Assembly (NCBI RefSeq): GCF_037038585.1
Contig: NC_092520.1
Location: 55,146,501-55,210,500 of the forward strand
Length of the DNA: 64,000 bases
Reading direction: 5' to 3'
DNA from: Patagioenas fasciata
Taxonomy: Eukaryota > Chordata > Aves > Columbiformes > Columbidae
The notes beneath the pieces were generated by a model. It saw only the letters and a list, made by a program, of their open reading frames with translations, did not search any database and was not told the origin of the DNA. Shown here in pieces: positions 13,199 through 24,239 of the stretch (positions within the stretch are counted from its first letter, which is position 1; the number at the start of each line of letters is the position of its first letter). The position numbers were made by a program, and so were the translations under genes.

Positions 13199-16100
13199 CT
13201 CGTACTTCACGGCAACAACTTTAGCTAAACTTTTGGTCTTTTGTCTAGTGGCACACAGAGAGGGCAGTATTTGGTTGATTAGTAGGATGGCTTTTGCTCA
13301 TGTGGAATTATGAGACTGGCAGCACAGGTTTCAGATGCTCTCCTGGTAGTTGCACTACATGAGATAAAAACTTGACTGCAGTTACAGGGGGGCAGGATCT
13401 TGTTCTAGTATATCAGCAGTTACAAAATGAGTTGAGCACCTTGTGCAGGAAAAGAAGAGGAAGCTGCATCAGTTGCAGCAGCTGAGTACCCACCTGGAGA
13501 GGCTTGGGCTGTTGCAGAAGACAAGGTGCTGGAAAGCTCCAGAGGAATTTACTTCAGCTGCATCTCCAGATGGAATAAATCCTCACCCTGCCAAAGCAAA
13601 GACTGTGCATGTCTTCAGCTCCCAGGACTGTTTTCCTCCTCTGGCTACCTGGAAATAAGGCTGCCTGATCAGGATTTTTATCTCAAGTTCTTCCCTTCAT
13701 ATCACTTCAGGAAGAAACCTATCTCTTAATGAGTTTTCCATGGCATAAGTTTAGCAACATTAACTCCCCTTCTGGTTTTCCACGGGCTTACAAAAGATGA
13801 GGTATATCCTTCTGGAAATGGATTACCAGATCTATATGGGCATGCTTGCATGCCTATATGCTCCATCAGCAGCACCTATGGAGTCTAAGACAAGTGGAGT
13901 CACTCCAGGACTGAAGTCTCTGATCCCAGCTCCCCTGTCTTGTGAAGAAGGCTGTCATGACCTGGAAATCTTCACATGGGAGTCCACAAAAGGTAAAAGA
14001 GACAGAAAGAAAAGTTTATGTGGTACAAAGCATCCCACATATTCCCTAGAAAGCACGTGGTGCTCACAGAGGGACTGCAGTGGAGCAGAAGACATTTGCA
14101 AACCTTCCCTGGGGACCTGTGTTGGGTCTTCACAGAGTCTGGGAAGAAGGAAATGGGAAGACAGATGAGATTTATGATGCTTTTCTTTCAGCTTTCCCTG
14201 AATTGGAAGGTGGAGATTTCAATTTATAGGGATTTACACATAAATTCAGTTTCTTCACTTGGTAGAAGGTAAACTGTGGCCTGGGCAAGGGCTTTTTGTA
14301 TTATGTCCTCCTTCTTCTTTGGCAGATAAACCTTTATCTCCCCACACTCCTCACATTCAATGCCAAGATATATCTGCACATGGCCACCAGCATTTGGATA
14401 CTCGCAACAGCATAAGGAAAGATTATGACGGGCATTATAACCTTCTGGTATCAAATATGGAGAAAATAAAGACTGACAGGTCAGCACACTTCATACTTGC
14501 TGAAGGCTGGCCAAAAAGAGCTTGGTATTTAGGTCTGTGGCAGGCTTGAGGTTCCATCTGGGCTACCAACTCAATTACTTAACATAGCTTGAGAGAAAGG
14601 GCATGGTAGAGAAGATGGCATCAGTGCTTCTGAGTCCTCAAAAGCTACCTGTAGAGAAGGTAAACTCTCTTGGGATCTATATTAAATGCTGTACATTGTG
14701 TACCTCTTGCTGATGAAATGAAAAATATATTGAAAATAAAACATTTCCAGGTGGGCTTAATTAATGTATAAACATACCCAGGGTACACATGGTGAAAGAC
14801 TTTACTTTTTTACACTTTGTAAGTTTCTGGTGTGTTTGCACACAGAAGTGCTCCTGTAACACCAATGGGACTGGGATCTACGACCGTAGAACAAATATAG
14901 AGGTAAGTATGGGGTTTGGCCCCAATAACTGAGACTTTAAGACTTAGAGCTCAGCATCTGAGAGCAGTAGATTGTTTGGCATGTTTGCCACTAAAGTAAT
15001 GTCCTTCATGGAGTTACAACATTGATATTAAAGCTCTTAATTACAGACCAAACAAGCCCAGAAACAAGGGTTTCATATCTTTCAATCAACTAAAGGAGCC
15101 TTCCTGACTGCGGCAGTGTCTTCAAGAAAGATATCAGAGCTGAGTGTGGTCTGGATGTGGCCACTGGAAGAGCAGCATCGTATTATTCATAGAAATATGT
15201 CACGTATGCAAACTCCTGTTCAGTTTCCAAATTGCATTCAGCTTTTCCAAGAAATAGTACTGGCATTTTTTTCATTCAGAGAAGAAAGGGACTCCCATAA
15301 AGCAGATCTAAGAGAAAAGAAGAAAAGTGACAAACAAGCTCCTGCATTTCCCATGGCAAGTCAGGAAAAGCACAGCTCCCAAGACATTGTCTCAAAGGGA
15401 CGAGCCACAAGGTTCACATGAGGCACCTCTCCACGCCACAAGCCCTGCTCAGCCTCCTTCTCCAGCCAGCATCAACTCACCTGGGATAATCCTGCAACTA
15501 TTTATTGCCATGGGTTTGAATGGGAAGCATTAAGACATTCATTTTCAGGAAAAAGAAAGGCTTCAAAAGCAGAGAAAGGGCTCAAGTAAATAAAAGGGCC
15601 AAATTACCTGAACACACCAAGAAGAAATATAAAAGGATGAATTTGAATGAGTCTGCATGGCGTGCTAGTTTCTGCCATCAGACGACACTGCTGCCCATGG
15701 TGGAAGGTCAGGGAGCCTCCTGAAATGAATCCCAAGACAAAGGGACAATCTGCGAAGCCAAGGCAGTTTTGACGACTCTCAAGATCAAAATCTCCATGTT
15801 TTGGTGCTGCCTTTTTTTCCTCTCACAATTTTGAGGGCAAATGCTGGGATTCAAAACCATTTTTTCCGCAATTGTTTAGGAAAAAAAAAAAAAGAAAATG
15901 GTGAAGAAAATATGAAGCAAAAGAAAGAATTTTCTACAACAGAAGCAGACGACAGGGTAATATGCTTTCCTCCCAGCTGTGCCCTGCAGGTATGGGCAGT
16001 CCCAAAGGTGAGGGAAATTTCACCTGCTCCATGCAGGGGCTCCAGCGGGGGCAGGTCACCAAGAAACATCGTGAGACGGAGCTGGGAAAAGAGGTCCAGA

Positions 16101-16736
16101 TCCTTCAGAAAGTCTTTATGGGACCAAGCTTCATGTCCAATGGTGGGGCAGATGTGGTGGCCATGGCCAAACCTGCAGGCCCCCAGGGGAAGGCATCCTC
16201 TATAAAGGGCTCCCATATGAACAGCCATCTCATCAGCAGGTAGATGCTGCACGCCAGGGAGCCAGAAAAGCCAGGCAAGGGATGAGTAGAAACATATCAA
16301 AGACAATTATGTGTAAGTATTTTTTTTCCCTAAGTTTTGCTCATCCTGCAACAGAAAAATCCTGAGAGATCATGGATGAAGCATAAAAAATGGATAAAGG
16401 AGAGGGCTTAATTTATAGGGGAGCTTGAATTTTTAATCTTGTGCCCCAAAGAAACCACTGCCTAGGCAGCCAAATCCTATCTGCGGTGACTAATGAAGGC
16501 AGGAGGTACAGCACAGACCCCTATAGCAGCCCCATCTATCTAAGCTGGTGAGTAAGCAGAGGCTTTAGCCTTCTCCACCCAGGAGGCTGAAATTCCCCTC
16601 ATGAAGGCCCCTCTAACATTAATTGCAGAGACACAACTTGCCTTTTTATAAGACAAATTAATAATTTCCTTAATCCATCATCAGGAAATGGAAGGCTTTG
16701 ATGCTTTAATTCCTTCCCTGTGACCATGGTAACAAC

Positions 16737-16767
16737 AAAAAAAAAAAAAAAAAAAAAGAAAAAAAGA
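16737..16767. repeat. Poly(A) tract with G interruptions
   Basis: About 30 bases of near-pure A following GGTAACAAC. No upstream retro-element body is recognisable, so it is called a simple repeat rather than a retroposon tail. Confidence 0.8.
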
Positions 16768-17236
16768 GGGAGGGGTTGGTTGTTAATTTTCTCATCCATG
16801 AGAATTTCAGCAAATAGCATGTTAGCGTTCTTTGTCTGTAAGTAAGTCTTTGCTGAAGACGAGTCCAGAGAATTACACAAAAGGCAGGTAACAAAATCAG
16901 GAGCCTGAGAGGCTATGGTACAATGAGGAGAGAGAAGCTGGAGTTAGTTGGGTTTTAGCTACCCTCCTGTAGTCAGAAATACAATGCAGAGGGAGGGGTT
17001 GTAGCACTATAGTAATTCATCTCTGTCCCATCATCCTTGAGGCTGAAAAACCAGCTCATGGGACTGTTGTGCTGGGGATGTTGAAGCCCACTGATACTCA
17101 GAATGAGAAATCTGTTAACATTATAATAGCAAGGACTGGCCTACTTTCTCCAAAAAAAAAGCGACACAACAACACACCACGGTTATTAGTCTGCAGTATA
17201 GGTAATCATAGCACTGAAATCGAGTATTGCATCAAA

Positions 17237-17310
17237 GTGCAGTGTATGCATGCATGTGCACATGTATGTACATATAAATGTCTATGTATATACATGCATG
17301 TATGTATCAT
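17237..17310. repeat. TG/TA-rich low-complexity repeat
   Basis: Interleaved TGCATG, ATGTAC and TATACATG units (alternating purine-pyrimidine) make an imperfect dinucleotide satellite. A short (CA)n run follows at about 17341-17358. Confidence 0.7.
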
Positions 17311-17578
17311 ATCTCCATACTTCACAGTCTAGTGTACGTTCACACATACACACACACGCTACCCACTGCGAAAGAAGTTTCTAGCACCAGGATGGCAAAT
17401 CCTTTTTATACCATGCACGACTTGCAGATGCATGGGTAAACACTCTTTCCCCTCCAAAACACCTGGCCTCATCCATACATCCACTGAAGAGCAGTGCCTG
17501 ATCCGTGCTACACCCCGTGCCGCCCAGGAGGTTGTTGGATGTCGTAGGACAAAACCGGGCCAGGGGAGCCACTCGTTT

Positions 17579-17711
17579 CATTCCAGGCCAGGCTGGAGGG
17601 GGCTCTGAGCAACCTGATCTAGTGGAAGATGTCCCTGATCATTGCAAGGCAGTTGGACTAGATGAACTTTGAAGGTCCCTTCCAACTCAAACTATTTTGT
17701 GTTTCTGTGAT
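17579..17711 (+). mobile_element. CR1 LINE 3' end, sense orientation, severely truncated
   Basis: Carries the last about 130 bp of an avian CR1 in sense: 'CATTCCAGGCCAGGCTGG', 'GCTCTGAGCAACCTGATCTA', then 'GTTGGACTAGATGAACTTTG', 'AAGGTCCCTTCCAACTCAAA' and a tail of diverged 8-mers (ATTTTGTG, TTTCTGTG). Coding parts are absent. It lies about 680 bp from the next CR1, which is inverted, with the two 3' ends facing each other. Confidence 0.95.
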
Positions 17712-18393
17712 CCAAAGTGTGCCTGGTTGCAGCACAGAGCTCAAGCCCTTCAGCTCACTGGTATAGACAAATCTCTGCACCCTTTCTTTAGGAGCACAGG
17801 CTCAGTCCCGGTGTCTACAACCTCCTTCTTACAAATGCCATCAGTCAGAGTAATCCAGGGCACACTCCTGCCAGCCAGGGTTCAAAAGGGCCATGATTTC
17901 ACTCCTGTGGTTTGTGTAGAAAAGTGCTTGCAGAGTCGATACCAAAGGCGACTCTGCTGCTGGAGTTTGCTTTGGTTATTCTGCAACAAGGAAAGGCTGG
18001 ATTCCTAGGGTGTGAATCAGGCTGCACAGTTTGAAGGAAACTGATTCACCCAAGTTTGACTTTGCCAGAGTGACTGGCTTTGCCCAAGTGAAGGTATCAG
18101 AGCAAGGATCTAATATACATAATCCCTAAACTGAATACACCATCCAGCTGGAAGAGCCCACATTCAGGTGCTATGAGAAGGCCACGTGTCTGCAGGTCCT
18201 GGCGACAGACTGCCTGGTCTGCTGAGAGGAGATGCTTCCCCTGCCCATACATCCCTTTGTACCTTGGGTGTCCAGTCTCTGCTTTCTAACACATGCTCTG
18301 AGCACATGCTCCTCTTTCCAGCTGCTAAGGTACCAAAACCACAATAAATGTTCACTAATAGCCGATTTCACTGATAGTAAATTTAAAAAGTTT

Positions 18394-18585
18394 TCATAGA
18401 ATCAGAGAATAGTTTGGATCGGAAAGGGCCTTCAGAGGTCATCTAGTCCAACCCCCCGCAATGAGCAGGGACATCTTCAACTAGATCACGTTGCTCAGAG
18501 CCCTGTCCAGCCTGGCCTGGAATGCCTCCAGGGATGGGGCAAATACCACCTCTCTGGACAACCTCTGCCAGTGTTTTACCACCTT
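18394..18585 (-). mobile_element. CR1 LINE 3' end, antisense orientation, truncated
   Basis: Begins with the reversed tail (TCATAGAATCAGAGAATAG), then 'GGGCCTTCAGAGGTCATC', 'TAGTCCAACCCCCC' and 'GTTGCTCAGAGCCCTGTCC', and loses similarity after 'GCCAGTGTTTTACCACC'. It is clearly the same family as the copies at 7921 and 17579. The boundary at about 18585 is approximate. Confidence 0.93.
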
Positions 18586-19550
18586 TGAAAGACACTGAGC
18601 TTGTTCAGCTGCTCCTGAGGGTTTCCTCACCAGTGGGACACCTCCCCAGGGATCATGTCCTACACAACTTCATGGTTTCTCCAGAGAAGTGCTGCCTGAT
18701 GCATTTTTCCAGATGACTAAAACGCAAGGCAGTGTTTTGCCGATAGCACTGAGAAATAGGAAATAGTTGCTGCAAGCCTGCATTTCATAAGGCTGGGGAG
18801 AAATTTCCAAAGAGGATTCTTCACCAGTCCTGAACACACACAAGTTCGTTTACATTCAAGAATAAGAGAAGTTGAAAGGAAAACGTACCACACCTCTCAG
18901 GGAACAGGAGATGCAGAAAGACTTTAAAATCATACAGTTCAGAGCTAGAACTCTCGAACAGCAGTGGAACCCAAATATTATTTTCTCTCAGAAATAGTTC
19001 AGTTATTCTGACAGTATGAGCTGAACTTCCCACAACAAAATTACAATTAAATAAAATTAACTTTTACCATGTGCTTAATCTGCATTTCTTAAAATACATG
19101 TGGGCCCAGCTAACCTCGAGGGAACATTTATTCACTGCAGGTGGCTGAACCCACCTCAGCTTAATATCTTGCCTTTTGTACTTCATTCCAGCTTCAAAAT
19201 ACAGATGTAAAGAAAGGGTATGATGGTACCCTTGTGCCAGTACGAATCCCAAATGAACAAGTGTTTGAGTATCCCTACTGGTTACCATTTAACTGAGATG
19301 CCCATTCAAAAATTCAGGGTGCCTTCAGAAGATGGACAAGCAGGCCTTGGACACCCAAAGTACATTGGGAGAGTGAACTGGACGCACACACTAGAAATGC
19401 CCTCGGAACGCCTATAATACAGAGTGTTGGTCTCTTTAACATAAAGTTGTTTACAGTAAGGTCTCAGGGCACTGTCATGTTTCTGTGAACAGCAAACAGC
19501 GAGTGAGGGTATTTACAAGAGTCACAGCCCTTTGGAGCCAGTGGCAACCT

Positions 19551-19777
19551 ATTTGCATTGCTGGGTGGGTAGAGCTGATGCACCTCGTAGTTCCAGCAAA
19601 ACGAATGTTCTCAGGAGAATGGCAGAGATGTGTATTGTGTTTACTGTTAGGGAGATTAGTTTAAGCACATGTATGTGTGTGGGCTTAGAGGATTAAGCAT
19701 GATTGTGCACTGACAGGTCAATACTATTTGCATTTTATCATGTGTAAATGATATTAACACAGAAGTCATGATGCAAT
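19551..19777. promoter_or_regulatory. Candidate regulatory segment: two octamers and a CARE-type site
   Basis: ATTTGCAT (perfect POU octamer) occurs at 19551-19558 and again in the same orientation at 19726-19733; a third same-strand copy lies at 20651-20658. TGATGCAAT, the exact C/EBP-ATF composite (CARE) sequence, is at 19769-19777. Stretches around 19720-19930 are rich in TAAT/ATTA homeodomain cores. Enhancer function is inference from motif content only. Confidence 0.25.
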
Positions 19778-21774
19778 GCGTAGCAAGTTTCATTATCCCT
19801 CATTAAAGCAGCTCTCTCTTGCAAGTGCAAATTTACTGGAAGGCTGACCTAAATGTAGGAGAAGCTGAATGCTGATCCTTATCTTAATGAACAAATACAA
19901 TTAACCAAGTGTAAGAGTGTCAGGTATTGAAATGATCCTCTATAATACCTTCTTTCTTTTATTTCACTGCGATGAGCATCTCGTGATGGTATCAGAGCAG
20001 CACCTCAACTCAACACCTGGCAAAAACTAACCATGGGTCCATGGAGCATTATATCTGGGCAGTCAGTCTAGGCCCAGGGTAGCTAGCCACTTCTGCTGTG
20101 GCTGGACTTCCTTGAACGTACACTAGCCTTTCAGGACATGATGGGAAAGGTTTCTACTTAATGCCTTTCAGCTTCCTTGACTGTCTCTGAGAGTGGAGAG
20201 AGCCTCATTCCCCTCTGCAAGAGCTGGTGTACCTCACGTAGTAGTGAACAACACTGAAAAACACTTACACAGAAAAAAGGGAAGCAGCATGGTTAAAAAT
20301 GAACCTAATCAGACGCCGACGATTGCTCCACTGGCAATTTATGATAATGAAGATGAGAATGAAGGGGCTCCACAGGGCCTTTGTCATCCTTTGGGGATTC
20401 CTCTTGACAAAAGTGCGGCAAGGACGGTGACATCCTTTCTTCATTTTGGTTGCTTGATCTCCTCTGATTTGCAGTATCTGCTGCAATAAGCCAAAGACTT
20501 CAATCTTTCATGAAGACCCTACTGCTGAGCTGGCCTCCTCCCCTCTGGAGTTTAGATTCTGCTTAGAAAATGAGGGAGAAATATAGATTTCCATAGATGG
20601 AATGTTTTAAAAACAGGTTACACACAAAATTTTCAAGGTTGCAAAATTGCATTTGCATAAGCTTTATTTGTATAATCTCATCACAGAGTTATAAAAGTTG
20701 ATGCTAATCCAGACTTGACTCCATTGATTAATAGGCACCATGTGCAACACATTTATGCTTTGGGAAGCAGAGACCTCTTCCCGCTCAGTTAGGGCAAGGG
20801 ACGTTTTGCTTGATCAGAGCAATGGAAACTTGAATCTTTGTGTGATTCTGCATCAAAGAGACATTTGGGACCGTCTGGGCTTTTCCAGCCAAAGAGCTAC
20901 GTCAAAGTTGATTATGCAGACTATTTCAGATGAGTCTTCACAGAGTGCAATGATTAAGAGTACTTGTGAAGGTTTATTTCTGGTGTAAAGTCTTCTAAAG
21001 TTTTCAAAGCAACAAAAATTGTCTTACATACTTATGCAATTATACAAGCACATCCTGCTTGATCTAGCCTCCATCCCCTGTATTTTTTCAAAGAGGCAAG
21101 TTGTTTCATCTGGATTTGACAACCTGATTTAAGTAGAGAAAAAAAGGTTAGATTTGGGAGAGGTTTGGCCACTGAAATCCCTAACTTTTAGGTGATCTGG
21201 CCTCCAGCAGCTTATGAGCTGCTCTTGGACTCCTTATGTGGCTGATGGTGAAAGTTGGGTTCTTCAGAGCTGAACCCAACAGAGGTGGGAGGATACAGGG
21301 GATCTTTTTGAAGGGATCAGGCAGCTGCTTACATTCAGGCAATAGGAAAAGTGGAGGGCAAGGGTGTATCTGCAATTGTCTCTTGCACTAAAAGCCCCTT
21401 GAGGCTGGAGTGAGGCAATCCTGTCTGCTTGGGATCCATTGTCTGAAATCTTCTCCTGGAGATTGGTACCTACGCCCTTTCTTTCAAAAGACTCCACACA
21501 GATCAGCCTTTCAAAAAAACAAAGCAGGAAGAAGAAAAGGTGGTGATGGCTTTTATTATATAATGCCACAGTATTCAAAGTATATGCTGAAGAAGTGGGA
21601 GGCCTGGGTTCCTTTCCCGCCTCAGCCCGAGGGGCCCAAACCCACGTCTCCCACATCCCATGAGAGCGCCCCAACAACCAGGCTGGAGGCTACCTTGGGC
21701 GGAGGATCCTCCTCCACCCCTGCTTTGAAACTGCACCTCTCCGCAGCCAGGAATGTCAGACTCAGGAGGCTGGA

Positions 21775-21800
21775 GGGGCGTGTGGGGAGTGTGGGGAGGG
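21775..21800 (+). other. G-quadruplex motif in a GC-rich island
   Basis: Four G-runs with short loops: GGGG-CGTGT-GGGG-AGTGT-GGGG-A-GGG, satisfying the usual G3+N1-7 rule. The two GTGTGGGG units also resemble KLF/SP-family sites. It lies in the GC-richest 500 bp of the window (about 21590-22100). No gene start is recognised next to it. Confidence 0.75.
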
Positions 21801-22732
21801 AGCGCGTGTCTGACGCCGAAACCTCGCTCCTGAGGCCCGTCACCAGGGAGCGGGGAGCCTTGGGCTGCCTCCTGGCTCCCCTGGCGTTTGTCATCCCAGG
21901 AGGTTTGTGCACTCACAACGGGTTACGGCATCCAGCTTCCTCCTCGCTACCGTGGCTCTAGGAAAGGCTTCCAGCAAGGTGACGCTGGAATGGGTGGGAA
22001 GGGTTTTTCACCTCAATGCCATAGGGGTCCTTGCTCCCAGGGCACTTTCCTGGGAGGCAGCAGGCAGGGTCCTCCTTTGCCTCTCTCCCGCTACCTCTGC
22101 AGGTGCCCATAATGTACCTTCTTTTGGAGCCAGACGGCATTGCGTGGGGAGGTTCTGGGTGAGGCTATTGGGGCCCACCAAGCCCTTAAACAAGGGCTTT
22201 TCTCCACTTTTCTCCATGCCAAGGAGGCTTAGGTGGGCGCAAGGAACCAGGTTGCTTGTTCTTGGCAGCTCTGGAGACCCCAAGGGACATGGCTCTGGGC
22301 ACCTGAGTAAGCTCCAAAGTAAAGAGTCAGGTGTTCCTGGAGTTTCCAGGTGATTACAGGGTTAAGTGGCAGTAGAGTTTTCCAGACAAGCTGCCCAGAC
22401 ACACGGACTTCAGTTCAGTTTATACCCTTTGGTTTCGATCCTACCTACAGCACAGGAGGTTTCTTTCTTTCAAAGTGGGCATGCTGGGTGGCAGACGGGG
22501 AATTAATGTCCCCTCCCTGATGCCAGACAATAAATCAGCTCCTCACGAGAATTCGGGATTAAGGGTCATCCAGATGAATCAAAGTGGGAAACCAAGCTCT
22601 TTCCTCTACTTCAAGGCAATAGATTATAGAAGAGGGGTGCACTCGGCTTGATTCACTCGGTTATGATATGATTAGGTGTCAAAACTCTGGCACGACTGAT
22701 AGTTCTCCCAACGTAAGATCAGCTTTCCTAGT

Positions 22733-22769
22733 CAAAAAAAGAAAAAAAAGAAAGAAAGAAAGAAAAAAG
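22733..22769. repeat. A-rich / (GAAA)n microsatellite
   Basis: Runs of A followed by four GAAA units, ending in AAAAAAGGG. A simple repeat without a recognisable retro-element upstream. Confidence 0.8.
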
Positions 22770-24210
22770 GGAATTATGCAAACAATTTAACAGCAGGGGC
22801 CAGTCTTTATTACAGTCCCCTCAGGATGGGCAAATGAAAGCCCTGAACAGCTCCCAACAACAGTAGCCACAGTTAACAGTAATAGGGCTTAAATATCATG
22901 TGAGCTTGGCAGCTCTCACCCAGCAAGGAGAAGTCACAAAAAGGCACGTTACATGTAGCAATATCTGATAGACGTTTGCCTCAATATCAGTTCCAGGGAA
23001 AGGATGAACTGATAATTGCTCCTTGAGAAAAAAAAAAAGAAAAAAAAAGCTGGAAGGAAAAGCAGCCTTTCTGGTAAATCTGTGACAACAGCATCAGCAG
23101 CTCCGACTGGTTTGTTGCCCATTCCTTTTGGCAGCTCGGCAAAATCATCTCCCAGAGATCTACACCTCTCTTTGTTAAGTAATCGTTGCACTCACATTCA
23201 TTAGGCTGCAGCAAAGGCATCCCCATTAACCAGCCCGTTGTGAGGTCCTTGTGAGCACCATGGGCTCTTGCACCTTCTTCACAGAGCACCTGGGAGCTTC
23301 CATTGCTCCCTTGAAAGACAAGAAAAGCACAACTACCTGTCTGTGAGACAGAGACATCTAAGGAAAACCTCGCTGTGCTTCTTTCATGCTCTAGGAGTTG
23401 TCTCCCTAGAAATTTCTGCTTTTCAGAGGGCTTCTCCTCCTCCCCAGTAAGCCCGATTACTCCAAACGGGCAGCGGTCCAGTCAGCCAGCAGCTCGTGTG
23501 GACGACACCTAGATGAACAGGCTTTGGCCATGCCTGGCACAGGATAAGCATCTGCCCTTGCTTACCAGCAGCTCTTGGCCTTTCACTTTCTGCTTTCAGC
23601 AACGAGAACTGGTTCTGCGCAGCGTCTGTTGCAACTTCTTCCAGGTGCAGAAATGCAGAGAGAACCTCGGCAAGTCAAACCAGTGCAGGGAGAGCCCTTG
23701 CAGGCCCGTCCCATCCCAGCAGAAACCGGGCAGCTCGTTGCTCTCTCTGGTCTCTTGGCATGTGCAGAGGTACCTTCCTGTTCTCTCAAGGCTGGGATGG
23801 TCTCTATCGTTCGCTGCTAGAAACAGCAGCAGAGACTTTTCCATAAAACTATTTGAAAAATGCATATTCCCTTCCTTTCTGTGTCAACATGTGTGCATGA
23901 CGCGACATGCCGTTCGAGTAAATCTAGCTCTACTGACATGCACACTGACAGAAATGAACACACATGTGTGTTTCCAAAACTAGATGAAAACAAAAATTCA
24001 AATTCACAGGTGCCAACAAAGACTATACCATTTAGTTTCTCTGATCTATTGTGACTCAAAAAAATCAATAAACATTAACCACGTACATAAACGTGTGATC
24101 TACATAGAATGCTTGAAAGTAATTGCAAAAGAATTTGTTGAGTAATTAAAAAAAAAAAAAAGGGGAGAATGAATGTCAGGAGGTGACCTGGTTGTGGGAA
24201 GAGGCACTTA

Positions 24211-24239
24211 ATTCACTGCATGCATGACTCATGGTGAAT
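24211..24239. promoter_or_regulatory. Nested palindromic motif block with AP-1 core
   Basis: A 6-bp inverted repeat (ATTCAC at 24211-24216, GTGAAT at 24234-24239) brackets TGCATGCA (24218-24225, perfect palindrome) and ATGACTCAT (24224-24232, perfect AP-1 palindrome around a central C). The arrangement is seen directly; regulatory use is inference. Confidence 0.25.

Larger units (their letters stand above)
12837..17578. other. Intergenic region, no gene recognised
   Basis: Non-coding sequence with no supportable exon. It holds a compact motif cluster at 13132-13198, a poly(A) tract at 16737-16767 and a TG/TA-rich low-complexity patch at 17237-17310. Short reading frames at 13443-13658, 13797-14168 and 15801-16306 show no domain, no homology I recognise and no splice sites that would join them. 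Confidence 0.65.

Noticed and set aside
16737..16767. Poly(A) tract as the tail of a processed pseudogene
   Set aside because: No gene-like sequence precedes it on either strand and no flanking target duplication was found.
21410..22353. Several 90-180 codon reading frames on both strands
   Set aside because: They overlap each other in a GC-rich island, have no recognisable domain, and no consistent splice sites.
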